Shown piece by piece: positions 24,828 to 35,234 of a stretch of 64,000 nt of DNA (position 1 is the first letter of the stretch; the number at the start of each line of letters is the position of its first letter). The stretch lies in assembly GCF_008831285.2 (NCBI RefSeq), contig NC_045145.1, forward strand, positions 16,552,802-16,616,801, read 5' to 3'. Under the pieces are notes generated by a model. That model did not search any database and was not told where the DNA came from. It worked only from the letters and a program-made list of their open reading frames with translations. The translations under genes were made by a program, and so were the position numbers. The DNA comes from Nymphaea colorata. Its lineage: Eukaryota; Streptophyta; Magnoliopsida; Nymphaeales; Nymphaeaceae.

Positions 24828-25881
24828 TTCGTATGCCAGTGTCTGGGGATTACCAGTGGAGAACAGGAACTAAATGTTAAATCTTGTACATATATGAGCG
24901 GTTTGGCCCGCCAATGGACGTGTTTGACAGTGTTTTCAATTTTATTGTACTAAGTAGCTTGTAAGTGTTACACACCTCTAATTTATTGAAAAATTTACAA
25001 GAAGGCGTCTACCAAGTATGGATGTAACAGAAGAACGTTCAAGTTTTGGGGAACAACATTGTGTTTACCTGTCTTTGTTATGTATAATTCCACTTTATGT
25101 TTCACGGCACATCTCAATCTAGCTTATTGAGTTGGGCCATATGAGTTTTAGGTTTTAACTTTTTGCTAAACCATATTTAGTGTGTATCATAGAAGGGATT
25201 CCGTTTCACCTTACTAAATTGCGTAACCGCAAGAATTTTCTATGGGGTACTTAATTTTCATAAAACCACATTCATGACACAAGATCTTGGATGACACGTC
25301 TGTATTCAACTCTTATAAAAATTAGCTATATGTTTCAAGTTGTTTGATGATACAAGTAGGTGGTGATATGTGATCTCAAATTTGTTTAACAGTTTTCAAA
25401 AAGTCTTTCTCTGTACATTATTATTTTTAAAATGCGCTGATTATTTGAAAAGATCGCAGCAATTTTAAGGCTTCTTTTGTAACAGTAGTAATAAAAATAA
25501 CAACAAAATAATAATAACAACCACAACAACAACAATAATAATCATAGTGAATAATTTGCAATTAAGAATGGTTGGCAGCCTGCAAAATAGGTAGGATCTT
25601 TATGTCATCCTATTGCACACATTTCTTGTCATTTATCACTAGAGAAAGTACTTTTTCTTCCACAAATTGGACGGGACCCATTTCGAAGAAAAAAAGGAGG
25701 GGCAACTGACGCCAAAATTCTCCTCCTGTGGCAGATCTGGATCAAGCATGGATATCTTAGTCGGAAGCAACACTGTGGTTTGATCCCAAAAATTCAATGC
25801 AAGGTTAATGTTGCGTCTCTTTCAAAAACTAAATAATACTACCAATTCTAACAACTCTTTCTACAATAATAGTAGTAGTAA

Positions 25882-25912
<31 letters not shown>

Positions 25913-26110
25913 GTTAATAATAATAAGAAACCGACTATCCATGCCACAAAGGAGTCGAGTTCGCAACTTGGTACATATTTATCATTTTTATTCGAAAAAA
26001 ATTAACATAATCAATCACATAAACATAAAAGTAAGCAATCACTTGCAACACTTGCCTTGTTCCTTCTTATAAGCTAGGCAAATAAAGATTTGTGCACTTC
26101 AGACCTTAAT
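24828..26110. other. Intergenic stretch with trinucleotide microsatellites
   Basis: AAT/CAA-type runs occur at 25490-25545 and an (ATT)n run at about 25873-25925. No gene is recognised. Confidence 0.55.
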
Positions 26111-26446
26111 GGGTGTTTGGTAATAGAGACAGTGTTTTAGAATTTTATAAAGTTGTCCCAAAGATTTGAGGAATATTTCGTGAAACAATGTTTATGGGAC
26201 AGATTCATGAAACACCCGACATACTTTTTTCCTTATTTTAGATGCTTAAGACTTGAGATCCATGAATTTAAGATCAGGCTCGCCCACTTTCACATTATAC
26301 AATATATTCTATCAATATGAAAAAACAAGAACGAAAAACTCCCGTAATATAAATGTCAAGCCTGATAGAAGGCCTTTAATCTAATGAACAACTGATTTCA
26401 GTATAGATTTTTCCTTTATAACACCCGTAAAAGCAATCAAACACCC
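26111..26446. mobile_element. MITE with GGGTGTTTGG-type inverted ends, overlapping an AT-rich repeat
   Basis: GGGTGTTTGGTAAT at 26111 is mirrored by ATCAAACACCC ending at 26446. The interior at about 26230-26320 carries words of the AT-rich family seen at 11440 and 26455, such as GAGATCCATGAATTTAAGATC. This suggests a related or nested origin. No exact target duplication was found; TTA lies near both ends. Confidence 0.55.
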
Positions 26447-26454
26447 TTAGGTTA

Positions 26455-26800
26455 TGTTTGATAATCTCGGCCCCGAGATCCAGGGCAAATATAAAACCTA
26501 TAAGTGGCATCTGATAGTCTTGGATCCGACATCCCCAGGATTTGAGAACCATAGATTTAAGATCAGATTCTCCCCACTCCGATTTTAAATTGGCCTTTTA
26601 TCAATATAAAGAAATAAAATGAAAATATTAAGTGTGAATCTTAGGTCTGCCTTAAGATCCATAGTTTGGTAAACCATGAATTTTAGCATAGATCTTTTGC
26701 CGCATTGGCAAAAAGCATGTCACGTTAGATTCACATCAGTTCCATGGATTTCAAACAACAGATCTCAGCACTGTGGGTCTCAATTTGATCTGAGGCCCGA
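26455..26800. repeat. Dispersed AT-rich element, copy 2
   Basis: Colinear with 11440-11757, including GGATTTGAGAACCATA, TTCCATGGATTTCAAA and a short hairpin TTTTGCCGCATTGGCAAAAA (26695-26714). It directly follows the preceding MITE. Confidence 0.6.
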
Positions 26801-28603
26801 CCAGAGGACATCTTCCGTTAAGAATGAGGTCAAGAGTTCAATATCCAATCGAATCAGAAGAATGAGAAAAGCTTTTCATACTTAAAAAGACAACAAGAAA
26901 GAAGGAGGTTAGGTTTTAAAGCTAACTTCTCTAAGACGATGAAGAAAGTTGGAGCACTCGGCGATGACTTTTAACAATCGGTGACATTTTTTCCAAGTTG
27001 AAAATTGAAAAAGTCCACAATCTTATGAACTGCATTCGTTTATTTCTTCAAACTTTCCTACCAATATGGTCGGCTTCCAACTTCTTCTTCCTTTTCGCCA
27101 TTATTCTAAGCAGCATGAGCCTTCTTATTATTGACCCGCAAACTCCAAGAGGAAGAAGAAGAAGAATCGGTTTGCTTTTCTTTAGCTATGGACAAAGAGA
27201 TCTCTTCTTGCATCACTTAGTAGTTTATAAATTGTCAAAAAGAAAGAAGGTCATCGTGGTAGTCATTGCAAATTGCAGATTTCATTTATTATTTTATATA
27301 AACCTCATGAAATTGGGTGCATCCGAGGATTTTGATGGCCGTGTTTAACGGTGGGCACACCTAAGAGCATGAACATTGTGTTTTTGGAATTCATGTTCAT
27401 AAAATACATGATTCAGGGGGAGTTTGACGGCCTTGAGTTTTGATTTTTATAGTTAAAAGTTTAGAAACAAAATTCTATCTCAATTTGGAACCGTAATGAG
27501 AACTCAAATTCTAATTTCACTTTGTATTTGGTAGTATAGAATTTTGATATAGAATTGAAAATGATGTGTTTGATAAAAGAAATTAAACTTTTAGAATTGA
27601 TGAAATAAAAAAAAAAATCTAAAATTTTGGAATCATAATTCCACTTCCTAATGAGCCTATAATATCAGAATCAAAATTCTTTGTTTGATAACACAATTTT
27701 AATTTTTACAATTTCGCAGTTTTGGCTTCATAAAAAATCCTCCCCCCTCCTTATATGATTCTACATATTATCTACAGACCCAACAATCAAATGCAAAAAT
27801 GTAATAATATAATGTTTCTTGGAACAAGAATATATGTGTTTCCAAAACAAATGATATAGAAACATGTATTCTAAGAACACTATCCTCCTACCAAACAATC
27901 TTCAATTTTCAAGCTGATGCCTACCAAAAAGTTTTCTTTTTGACATAATTTGCCGAGGCAAAGAAATCTTTCGTTCTTTTTTTTTTTTTCTCTTTTCAAG
28001 TTCAGTTCAGGTCGGGGCCCTTTTGCAGAAAAAGGCATCATTATTGCATTATCTTCGCTGCAAAAGACAGGAAAGCAAGCACCCGAAGCTTCCATGGTGT
28101 TCCACTTTGAACTTTGAAGTCAATCCAGCAAACAAGTGGTTGATGAATAAACAAGTAACGAAATGGACTCTATAATTGCATCTACTTTGCAACAAATAGA
28201 ATCCATTCCCCAAAAACTTACAAACCCACTTCCTACTGAAAAGGCCTTCTCTAAAATATTATATTTATATTCTTATCTAAGTAGATGCCCATGATCAACG
28301 GGCCAGGCGCTAGCAACTTTCTCCTCTGGTTTACTACACCAAAAATATGGCTGGACTAACCTGCACTAGTATGAAATGGCTAACGCATTGGTTCTCCTAA
28401 CTCAACTTTCTTGCCGTATTATTGGACCAGCCGGGCCACTAGGCGCTTGGCGAGGGCCCTTGACTCGCGATCGGACCAAGGACGACTATGCTTAGCCTGC
28501 TCCGACTGACCAAGTCAAGTTTGGAAGTTAACATCCACATCACATAGGTATAGGATATTCCAGGACATAAACAACTATACCCAAATTGTAATATAATGAG
28601 GCC
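26801..28603. other. Intergenic AT-rich stretch, nothing recognised as a gene
   Basis: The 116-codon frame at 26998-27348 has no recognisable domain. The stretch 27418-27735 is rich in AGAATTTTGAT-type words and looks like decayed MITE sequence, but clean ends are not visible. Confidence 0.45.
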
Positions 28604-28893
28604 CTTCAGTTTAGGAGCGGAACTAGAAATTTTTCATGAGGGGGGAGCCTAATTAAAGTTTTTAAATTTTGACAGGGTCGAAATATAATTTTTCAAATTT
28701 TTTATATCATGAGGGGGGAGCCTAATTAAAGTTTTTAAATTTTGACAGGGTCGAAATATAATTTTTCAAATTTTTTATATAGGGCATGTAAAAATTTTTT
28801 GAATTTCACATGTAATTTTTTTTTTTTTAATTTTTTTTGGAGAGGGGACTAGGGCCATGTAGGCTCCCCTTGGCTCCGCCCCTGCTTCAGTTT
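28604..28893. mobile_element. hAT-like MITE with perfect 9-bp target site duplication
   Basis: CTTCAGTTT occurs at 28604-28612 and again at 28885-28893. Between them the element starts AGGAGCGGAACTAG and ends CTTGGCTCCGCCCCTG, imperfect inverted repeats built on GGCGGAGC. Inside is a 73-bp tandem duplication (28635-28707, 28708-28780). It is non-coding and shares its ends with several other elements in the window. Confidence 0.75.
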
Positions 28894-28944
28894 TTTCCAT
28901 TAATGGGTATATTTACATTCATTGCTTAAAATTAGTTTAGCAAA

Positions 28945-29290
28945 GAAGGGTTGCACAACTAGCTTGACCATAGAGCTCAGCTCGAGTCACCAATTGATTG
29001 GCTCAAGCTCAACTCGTTTAAGCTCATATTACTTGATTCATACATTTTTTTTTCTTTAAATGAAAACCAAAAGCACAAAAAATGGTATTAAAAAATAGTT
29101 ACTACAATACCATACCTTTGAAGATGAACAAACAGCAAAGGCACAACTCAACTAGAGTTTGTTTAACTCTACCTCGACTAGTTTATAACTCAAATTTTAA
29201 ATTGCACTCGAGTCATTTATTAAATGAGTCAAGTTCAAGCCAAGCTTATAGAGAAAGTTTGGAGTCAAGCTTGAGTTAGATCCACTAGTT
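28945..29290. repeat. Dispersed CTCGA-rich repeat, copy 2
   Basis: Words such as GCTCAAGCTCAACTCGTTTA and GAGTCAAGTTCAAGCC match the vocabulary of 18919-19248 and 47815-48210. Boundaries are approximate. Confidence 0.55.
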
Positions 29291-32200
29291 GTACATTTGT
29301 AACTAGAAGCGTGTTATTTTAAAGTCTATAAGGTGCTATAGAAACATTGCGAAATTAATGCATCGGAAATACAACGTCGTGTATGAAAATTGTGTGCATG
29401 TGTATTAAATGGAAGAAAATTGCCAACAAATAGTCAATAAACTCATAAATTATGAAAATTATTCATTTCATTGTGGTAATTATTCATCAATTAAAGAAAC
29501 ACATTAGTGCATTAAATTGAATGATGCTCTCCATTGTTCACAACTACATACACATTCACGGAGCAAAAGTTGAAGCCAAAAAGAAGTCGTGTAATAAAGA
29601 ACATTTACACTGCTAAAGCTTCAACGACCAAGAAAAAAAAAATTATATTCTCTCAACAAATCATTCAAAATGGCCTTAAAAATAAAGATTACATTCACTT
29701 TCGGGGAAAGTTATACTTGGTCATACGTGAAAAAATTAGATATGAAAAAAAAATTAATATCCGATTAAGAAATCAGATTCGAATTTAGATATATCAGACC
29801 AAACATGGCTTGAGTACAAACAACAACTATATATGTAAATTATTACTACTAATGTCATAATCCGATCTTCGGATCTAAACATGCTTGATTCAGATTGTGT
29901 GTGTGCCAGGATGCTCTATCGTACATTATCAAAGGTGAAATTAGGCGAAGGCACATAAAAGAAAAGGTCAATAAACGCAGCAATCTTCCAGTGCAGAACA
30001 AAAGTAAGGCTTCCTTTTTTTTCCGTTGTCCTTAAGGTCTATGAGTGCGTTGGCTTAAGCAAATAGTTGATGCCCATGAAAATCGAACCATGGACTAACC
30101 ACGAGAGTGGATGCCCATGAAAATCGAACCAAGGACTGACCTTATACTAGTCACGGGTCGGCATGATATTCAAAGCCCTGTGGACAATAAATGGGACAAA
30201 AGTTTAAAGTGAGGGATGACAAGAGTTGCACAAAGATAGATGAGACTTAAATGGAATCGAATTCGGTGACAAGACTATCATACCAGACTGAGGCGAGCTA
30301 GAACCCTAAAAAGAGACTACTAATTCATCAATCAAATGAGAGAGGCTATGAAGGGGAGAGGAGAAGAAAGGGCTTAGATTAGAGTTGCTTTTCGCTTTCA
30401 TTATTTGTCTAAACTTGCGGTGGAGGGGAAGTTGGCGTGGATTAGCCGCAAAGGGCGCCCTCAGCATTGCCCCCCACGCTTTTGTGCGTGTGCGTGTGCG
30501 CGCACGCGCCAGCTACGAAAATGGACCAACAACGATAAACTTCTCATCTTACACGTAAAAGGAATGGTTCAACAAATTCGGTTCTTCTTCTTCCCCCACC
30601 ATTTTGCACTTTCTTTTCATTTTTCTTTTTTAAGTTTTTTCCAAACAATTTCCAACTTTTCTCTTTCTCTCTTCTCTCTCTTGCTCGAAATATTTCTGGA
30701 GATTCGTATTTTACTAGAGTTTTGAAAAAATTAAATAGTTTTAGACCCTGAGGTTATGTATTTTCAAAAAATACAATGTTGCCTTTCAACAGACATCGCC
30801 AAGTTTAATTTCATAAGCTGGAACTTTTGATGAGGAAAATAACGTTTTGATGTTTAGAGATGTCAGATGAGATAGATTGCCATTTTAGATGCTCAAAGGG
30901 AAACAAGTCAACAACTATAAAGGAACAAATTATTTGTTGGTAAAATGACATTCTTTAAGGTGTCACACCTTAAAGGTAGTAAAAAAACACTTGTAAGTGT
31001 TCCATGAATATGTTTTAAAGATTAAGTTAGTTTATAAATACAATAGTTTTAGTGTTCTATGAGTTTATTTAAATCTTTAGGGTTAGATTCATAGGATACT
31101 CACAAAGTGTTTCTGCTGCGAAATGACTCATAAAAAGCAAATTATATCTTTCGGTTTGGGATGTTAATCAAAATTCAACCAAAGACACTTCTTTCTTTTT
31201 TTTCTTCTCGTTCTTATCATGCCGATCAAGAAGGTTTTGAAGGGCCATACATCTAAACCAAATATCCGTATCTACATTTCTGCTAAACTGCGCGTTTCTA
31301 AACAAACCATTATTCTTTGTTTCATCTTCTCCAAATTCCCGTTTATGTGGAAGGGCAGGAAATTGGTTCTAAGATGTTCAGGTTGGAGGAGAGGTTGAGA
31401 GCTCAATATCTAACTAAAGGTCTGCCTAACCCAATTTCTTTGCAAGAAGAATATTCATTCACCAAAAAAGTTACATTTCCCCTTAGAAAATACAACCCTC
31501 AAAAGAATAATGTTATGGGCAAGATAGACTTTCAAGAAAGAAAGAAAGGAGTCATAACTCATTGCTTCCAGTTTACTTTACTTCTTTTGTTAGGTCTTGA
31601 CTTCTCCACTATCACTCTCCTACTAACACTGGAAACATACAAAGGAAAAAAAAAAAAGAAAAAAAATGACTGAAAAAGGTGCAACTAGTTTGCTGGAATG
31701 CAAAAATAAAAGATGTGACGGATTCATGTCGAGATTTTTTGTCCCCTAATTATTGGGGTGAACCTCGAAATTGTGCATCTTTGGGATCTTTAGTCATCGG
31801 AAATCCAGTGGAATTTTATTCCCAAGACTATGAATAAGTTTCCTTTAAAGTTCATTGTCTTAACAAAATTTAACCATATGTAACACAAACATAACAATCC
31901 ACATGATTTAAGTGGGTGTAGAAGCCTCATTTTTCGAGCTTGAGTGGTGTTTGTGTTTTTTACAACATAAACAAGATATTCCAGTAAGGTCGAGCTGCGT
32001 TGAAACTTATGTGAACTTATGGTTACTTCTAAGAACAGCTTGAATAGTGCTCACAATTGACAACTAAGCTCCCACCAACCCACCAAGTCTCAGTTTCAAT
32101 TTAGATTCAATGGGCAATTTATGAATAAAAGCAACAAAAGAAATTTGTGAGTGGAAGTTTGAAAAAACTTTTAGCACATTTAGCGCATGGCCCATTTTGA

Positions 32201-33017
32201 CAATTTCTAATAAATAATGTCGCGTTCATGCCAATTAATTAAGTGGGGTGCGTCGGACGTTTTCTTTACGCAAAAAGGCAAAGAGAAATCGAAAGTAAAG
32301 AAAAAGCCGGTCCACCTAAACCACCACATGGATTGCAGTGAAATTTCAACCAAGACTTGTTCACACGAGCAAACACGACGAGGACTGAGTGTTTCCGGTA
32401 TATTCCAATTTAACCGGCCACTTTAATCGCCGTGAGGTTTAACTTGTCCTGGAAGAATCTTCCCTTCCGCATCCCGCAAGAGGTTGGAGTGGGAGTAATA
32501 TCATATCCTGGTGGCCGCCGACTTCACCGTCGATGGACCCAGCCGCCCCTTCTCCCGGAAAAGTAAAGGCAGGTTAGCACCGGACCAGCGCTCTCTCTAT
32601 GGACAACTAAGTAATTTTGGCGATGAAGTTGGGGAGTTAAAGGGGCGGGGGGAGAAGAAGACGATCACCGAGGCGGGGTCAAAATTTCCGGCTCTGTCTG
32701 TCTTCTTCCAGACGTTTCCACCAACTGTCGCTTTCTTTCTCCAACCGTCCCGCCGGAGTCCGACGAGTCGACGGCCGGGAGGCTCCCCCAGTTGTTAGGT
32801 GAGCGTTGGAACCGAGAGAAGAAAATATCGGACGTGAATCGGTAGATCTGAAAAAAGGACGAGTTCTCCTCTGGAAGTTGGCCAGGATCGCGCCACGTGG
32901 AGCGCTGGGGAACCGTTGGATTGACGCTGGCGCCGGGGAGAAGCTTCCACGGTTCGGGGGAAAAGTGATGCGGGAAAGGATTTCCCACCTTTCTGCCCGT
33001 TTTGTTCCATGGTTCGC
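29291..33017. other. Intergenic stretch upstream of HSFB1
   Basis: Mostly AT-rich. A 41-bp tandem duplication (ATGCCCATGAAAATCGAACC twice) starts at 30069 and 30110, and an alternating GT/GC run lies near 30482-30506. The 118-codon frame at 31317-31673 is moderately protein-like but matches no family I know. From about 32450 the sequence becomes GC-richer and probably belongs to the HSFB1 promoter. It includes GAATCTTC (32455-32462), a minimal two-unit heat shock element. Confidence 0.45.
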
Positions 33018-33096
33018 TTCTGGAAGTTTCTGGAACTGCTCTCCCTCTCCGCTTTCTAGAGTCATCTTTTTGCCCTTTCCTCTTTCCGGAAAATTC
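33018..33096 (+). promoter_or_regulatory. Two perfect heat shock elements upstream of HSFB1
   Basis: TTCTGGAAGTTTCTGGAA at 33018-33035 is four alternating units, TTC-nn-GAA-nn-TTC-nn-GAA, with exact spacing. TTCCGGAAAATTC at 33084-33096 is a further perfect three-unit element. Such arrays bind trimeric heat stress factors. They lie 840-920 nt upstream of the HSFB1 ATG, outside the presumed long leader, and a weak TATA-like GAATATAG follows near 33202. Heat-inducible, HSF-controlled transcription is inferred from these motifs. Confidence 0.75.
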
Positions 33097-33620
33097 TTCG
33101 TCGAGAGCCTTTTTTTTTTTTTTTTCTCATCCTTCGAGGCTCATCCGTCCCTTGGGCCCACCTTAATTTTTTGTTTTTCGGAAATTAACATTAAAAAGCC
33201 GAATATAGCTGGGGCTCGGGGGAGGAGGAGGAGGAGCAAAAAGCATCCGTAGGTCAAATCAGGGCTGTTCATTGGGTCGGTCTTCGGGAGCATAAAGCCG
33301 TGCATCTTCTTCTTCCATCGAGAGGATTTTTTGGGAAGGCTGGAGGAGAGGGCGAACGGCCGGAGAGGGAGAGATCTCTGAGGAATTTTGGCGCGTTTCC
33401 TCGAAGGAGGAGATCGTGCTAGTTGTTTTGGGGAATTTGCAGATCCCTGGAAATTCCTTTAAGTCTTGTTCTGTTCTGATTTTTTTTTTTCTTGGGTTGG
33501 ATTGAATTCATAGCCTTCTTCGGTTTCTTTATCCTTTTTTTCTGCCTGGATTTTAGATTCGACTGTGAATATCCCGAGATCGAACGCCTCGTTCGGTTGA
33601 TTTTCTTTGCCTTGTGGAGT

Positions 33621-33686
33621 ATGAGTTTGGGGCGTGGAGGTAGTTGGGGCGTGATCTTGGGGGGGAAGAGGAAGGGATTTTCTTGA
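33621..33686 (+). CDS. Upstream ORF 1 in the HSFB1 leader (21 aa)
   Basis: This is the first ATG in the presumed leader; I find no other between about 33240 and 33621. It has A at -3. The frame encodes MSLGRGGSWGVILGGKRKGF plus Ser and ends with TGA at 33684-33686, immediately before the ATG of uORF 2. It lies 249 nt upstream of the main HSFB1 stop-to-start gap. Arabidopsis HSFB1/TBF1 also carries two uORFs that repress translation of the main frame. Conservation of this particular peptide is unknown to me. Confidence 0.55.
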   Translation: MSLGRGGSWGVILGGKRKGFS

Positions 33687-33827
33687 ATGGAGGAGGGAGC
33701 GTCTCGCTCAGCGATACAAGGGGATTGCCGGGATCTCATGAATTGCGGCAGGGTCGCCGGTTTCTATTGCTGGGGTTGGGAATTCCTTACGGCTCTTCTC
33801 CTCTTTAGTTGTTCCTTCTCCAACTAG
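33687..33827 (+). CDS. Upstream ORF 2 in the HSFB1 leader (46 aa), probable conserved-peptide uORF
   Basis: The ATG at 33687 abuts the TGA of uORF 1 with no spacer. The 46-residue peptide ends with an aromatic and hydrophobic tail containing GFYCWGWEFLTALLLFSC. Such a tail fits a nascent-peptide uORF that stalls the ribosome, and HSFB1 (TBF1) leaders of other plants carry a conserved-peptide uORF controlling translation in heat and immunity. The stop (TAG, 33825-33827) is 107 nt before the main ATG, and a CT repeat fills part of that gap. The start context is weak (T at -3, G at +4), which would allow some leaky scanning. Confidence 0.75.
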   Translation: MEEGASRSAIQGDCRDLMNCGRVAGFYCWGWEFLTALLLFSCSFSN

Positions 33828-33832
33828 AATAA

Positions 33833-33834
<2 letters not shown>

Positions 33835-33877
<43 letters not shown>
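33835..33877. repeat. (CT)n microsatellite between uORF 2 and the HSFB1 start
   Basis: An uninterrupted 43-nt CT run lies in the transcribed leader. A second CT run, 34190-34220, begins six nucleotides inside the HSFB1 intron. Confidence 0.95.
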
Positions 33878-33880
<3 letters not shown>

Positions 33881-33934
33881 CTTCCTTTTTTCGCTTTTTT
33901 TGTCATTTGGTGGTTGAGCGGAGGAGCGAAAGGA

Positions 33935-34187
33935 ATGGCTCCTTCCTGTAAGCAGACGGCGAGGGAGTGCGGTGGTGGGGAGGCGCAGAGGTCGGCGCCC
34001 GCGCCCTTCTTGACGAAGACGTACCAGTTGGTCGAAGACCCGGAGACGGACGACGTCATCTCTTGGGGGGAAAGCGGTGCCACCTTCGTGGTGTGGAAGC
34101 CCGCGGAGTTTGCCAGGGACCTACTTCCCAACTACTTCAAGCACAATAATTTCTCTAGCTTTGTTCGGCAGCTTAACACTTACGTAT

Positions 34188-34223
<36 letters not shown>

Positions 34224-35234
34224 GCTTCTTCTCATTCATGGAGAAAGACTTAGAGATGCCATTGGTTCCTTTTGTTTTCTCAAAACTCCATTGAATTTTC
34301 CAATCATGCTAGCTTTTGAGGATGGGGATAGATCTCGAATTACTGGGGTTGATTTTCGTTTCTCAATCGTGGAGTCTAGTCGACTATGCGATTTCTCTAT
34401 GATCGATGATCTTATTTAACGGTTTATATACAAAAAAAAAATGATAGCGCAAATTGTGTCATCCTTCTATTTCCTTCTCTTTTTTTTGCGGGATGAAGAA
34501 TCATAGAGGTCTTTTCTTATTTATTGCCGGAAAAGAGATATCTAACTCTTTCTTTGGAACCCGTCGTACAGGGCTTCCGGAAGATTGTTCCTGATAGGTG
34601 GGAATTCACCAACGACAATTTCCGACGAGGAGAGAAAGCTCTCCTGGCGGAAATCCACCGGAGGAAGGCGCCCTCCGTTCAGAGCCCCGCAGCTGTTTGC
34701 GGGACACTCACCCAGCCATCGTCCTCGCCAACAAATTCCGGCGAGGACCATACTTCCTCGTCCACGTCCTCTTCTGATCCCTCTCGTAGGCAGCAGCAAT
34801 TATCCGGCGAGGCGTCCCGATTCTCCAACCTCTCGGATGAGAACGTGAAGCTGAAGAAGGAGAATCAGTTGCTCAGCTCAGAGCTCGCGCAGACTAGGAA
34901 GCAATGCGAGGAGCTCCTCAATGTCCTCTCGGGCTACATCAACGTCTCGCCGGAGCACATCAACAAGATAATGCAGGGGGAGGGCATCAGCAAGGTTCAG
35001 CCTCTCGCCAGTGAAACAAGCCCAAAAAGGATGGAAGAAAAGAAGGAAGAAGAAGAAGGGGAGAGTGTGAAGCTTTTCGGTGTCGAGGTGAAGGTGGCCG
35101 GAGAAGGGAAAAAAAGGTTCCGGGTGGATGATGTCTTGGTTCACAAGAGCCAGCCGTTCAAGGAGATGAAAATGGATCTCCAACCCCCATGGATGAAGAT
35201 ATCCTCCCCGAGAGGTAGCAAAGTTTGCAACTAA
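33935..35234 (+). CDS. HSFB1: Class B heat stress transcription factor HSFB1
   Basis: Exon 1 is 33935-34183 and exon 2 is 34572-35234, encoding 303 residues. The N-terminal DNA-binding domain (about 22-115) carries [49 protein letters not shown] and [12 protein letters not shown]. The intron falls after LNTY, the position conserved in plant HSFs. A Ser-rich linker follows, then a class-B oligomerisation coiled coil at about 168-217 ([20 protein letters not shown]). The repressor motif KLFGV is at 250-254, a basic KKRFR stretch at 263-267, and the C terminus is GSKVCN. The VCN end and overall layout match Arabidopsis HSFB1 (TBF1), not HSFB2 or HSFB4. Class B factors lack the activator AHA motif and act as repressors or coactivators in heat and immune responses. 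The ATG is in strong context (G at -3 and +4). Confidence 0.97.

Noticed and set aside
31317-31673. 118-codon frame upstream of HSFB1.
   Set aside because: Part of it looks protein-like, but there is no recognisable family, no partner exon and a low-complexity end.
33492-33686. A Phe-rich open frame in the HSFB1 leader that could look like a Phe-rich uORF.
   Set aside because: It begins with TTG, has an upstream stop at 33477 and no ATG before 33621. Only the ATG-initiated part from 33621 was kept as uORF 1.
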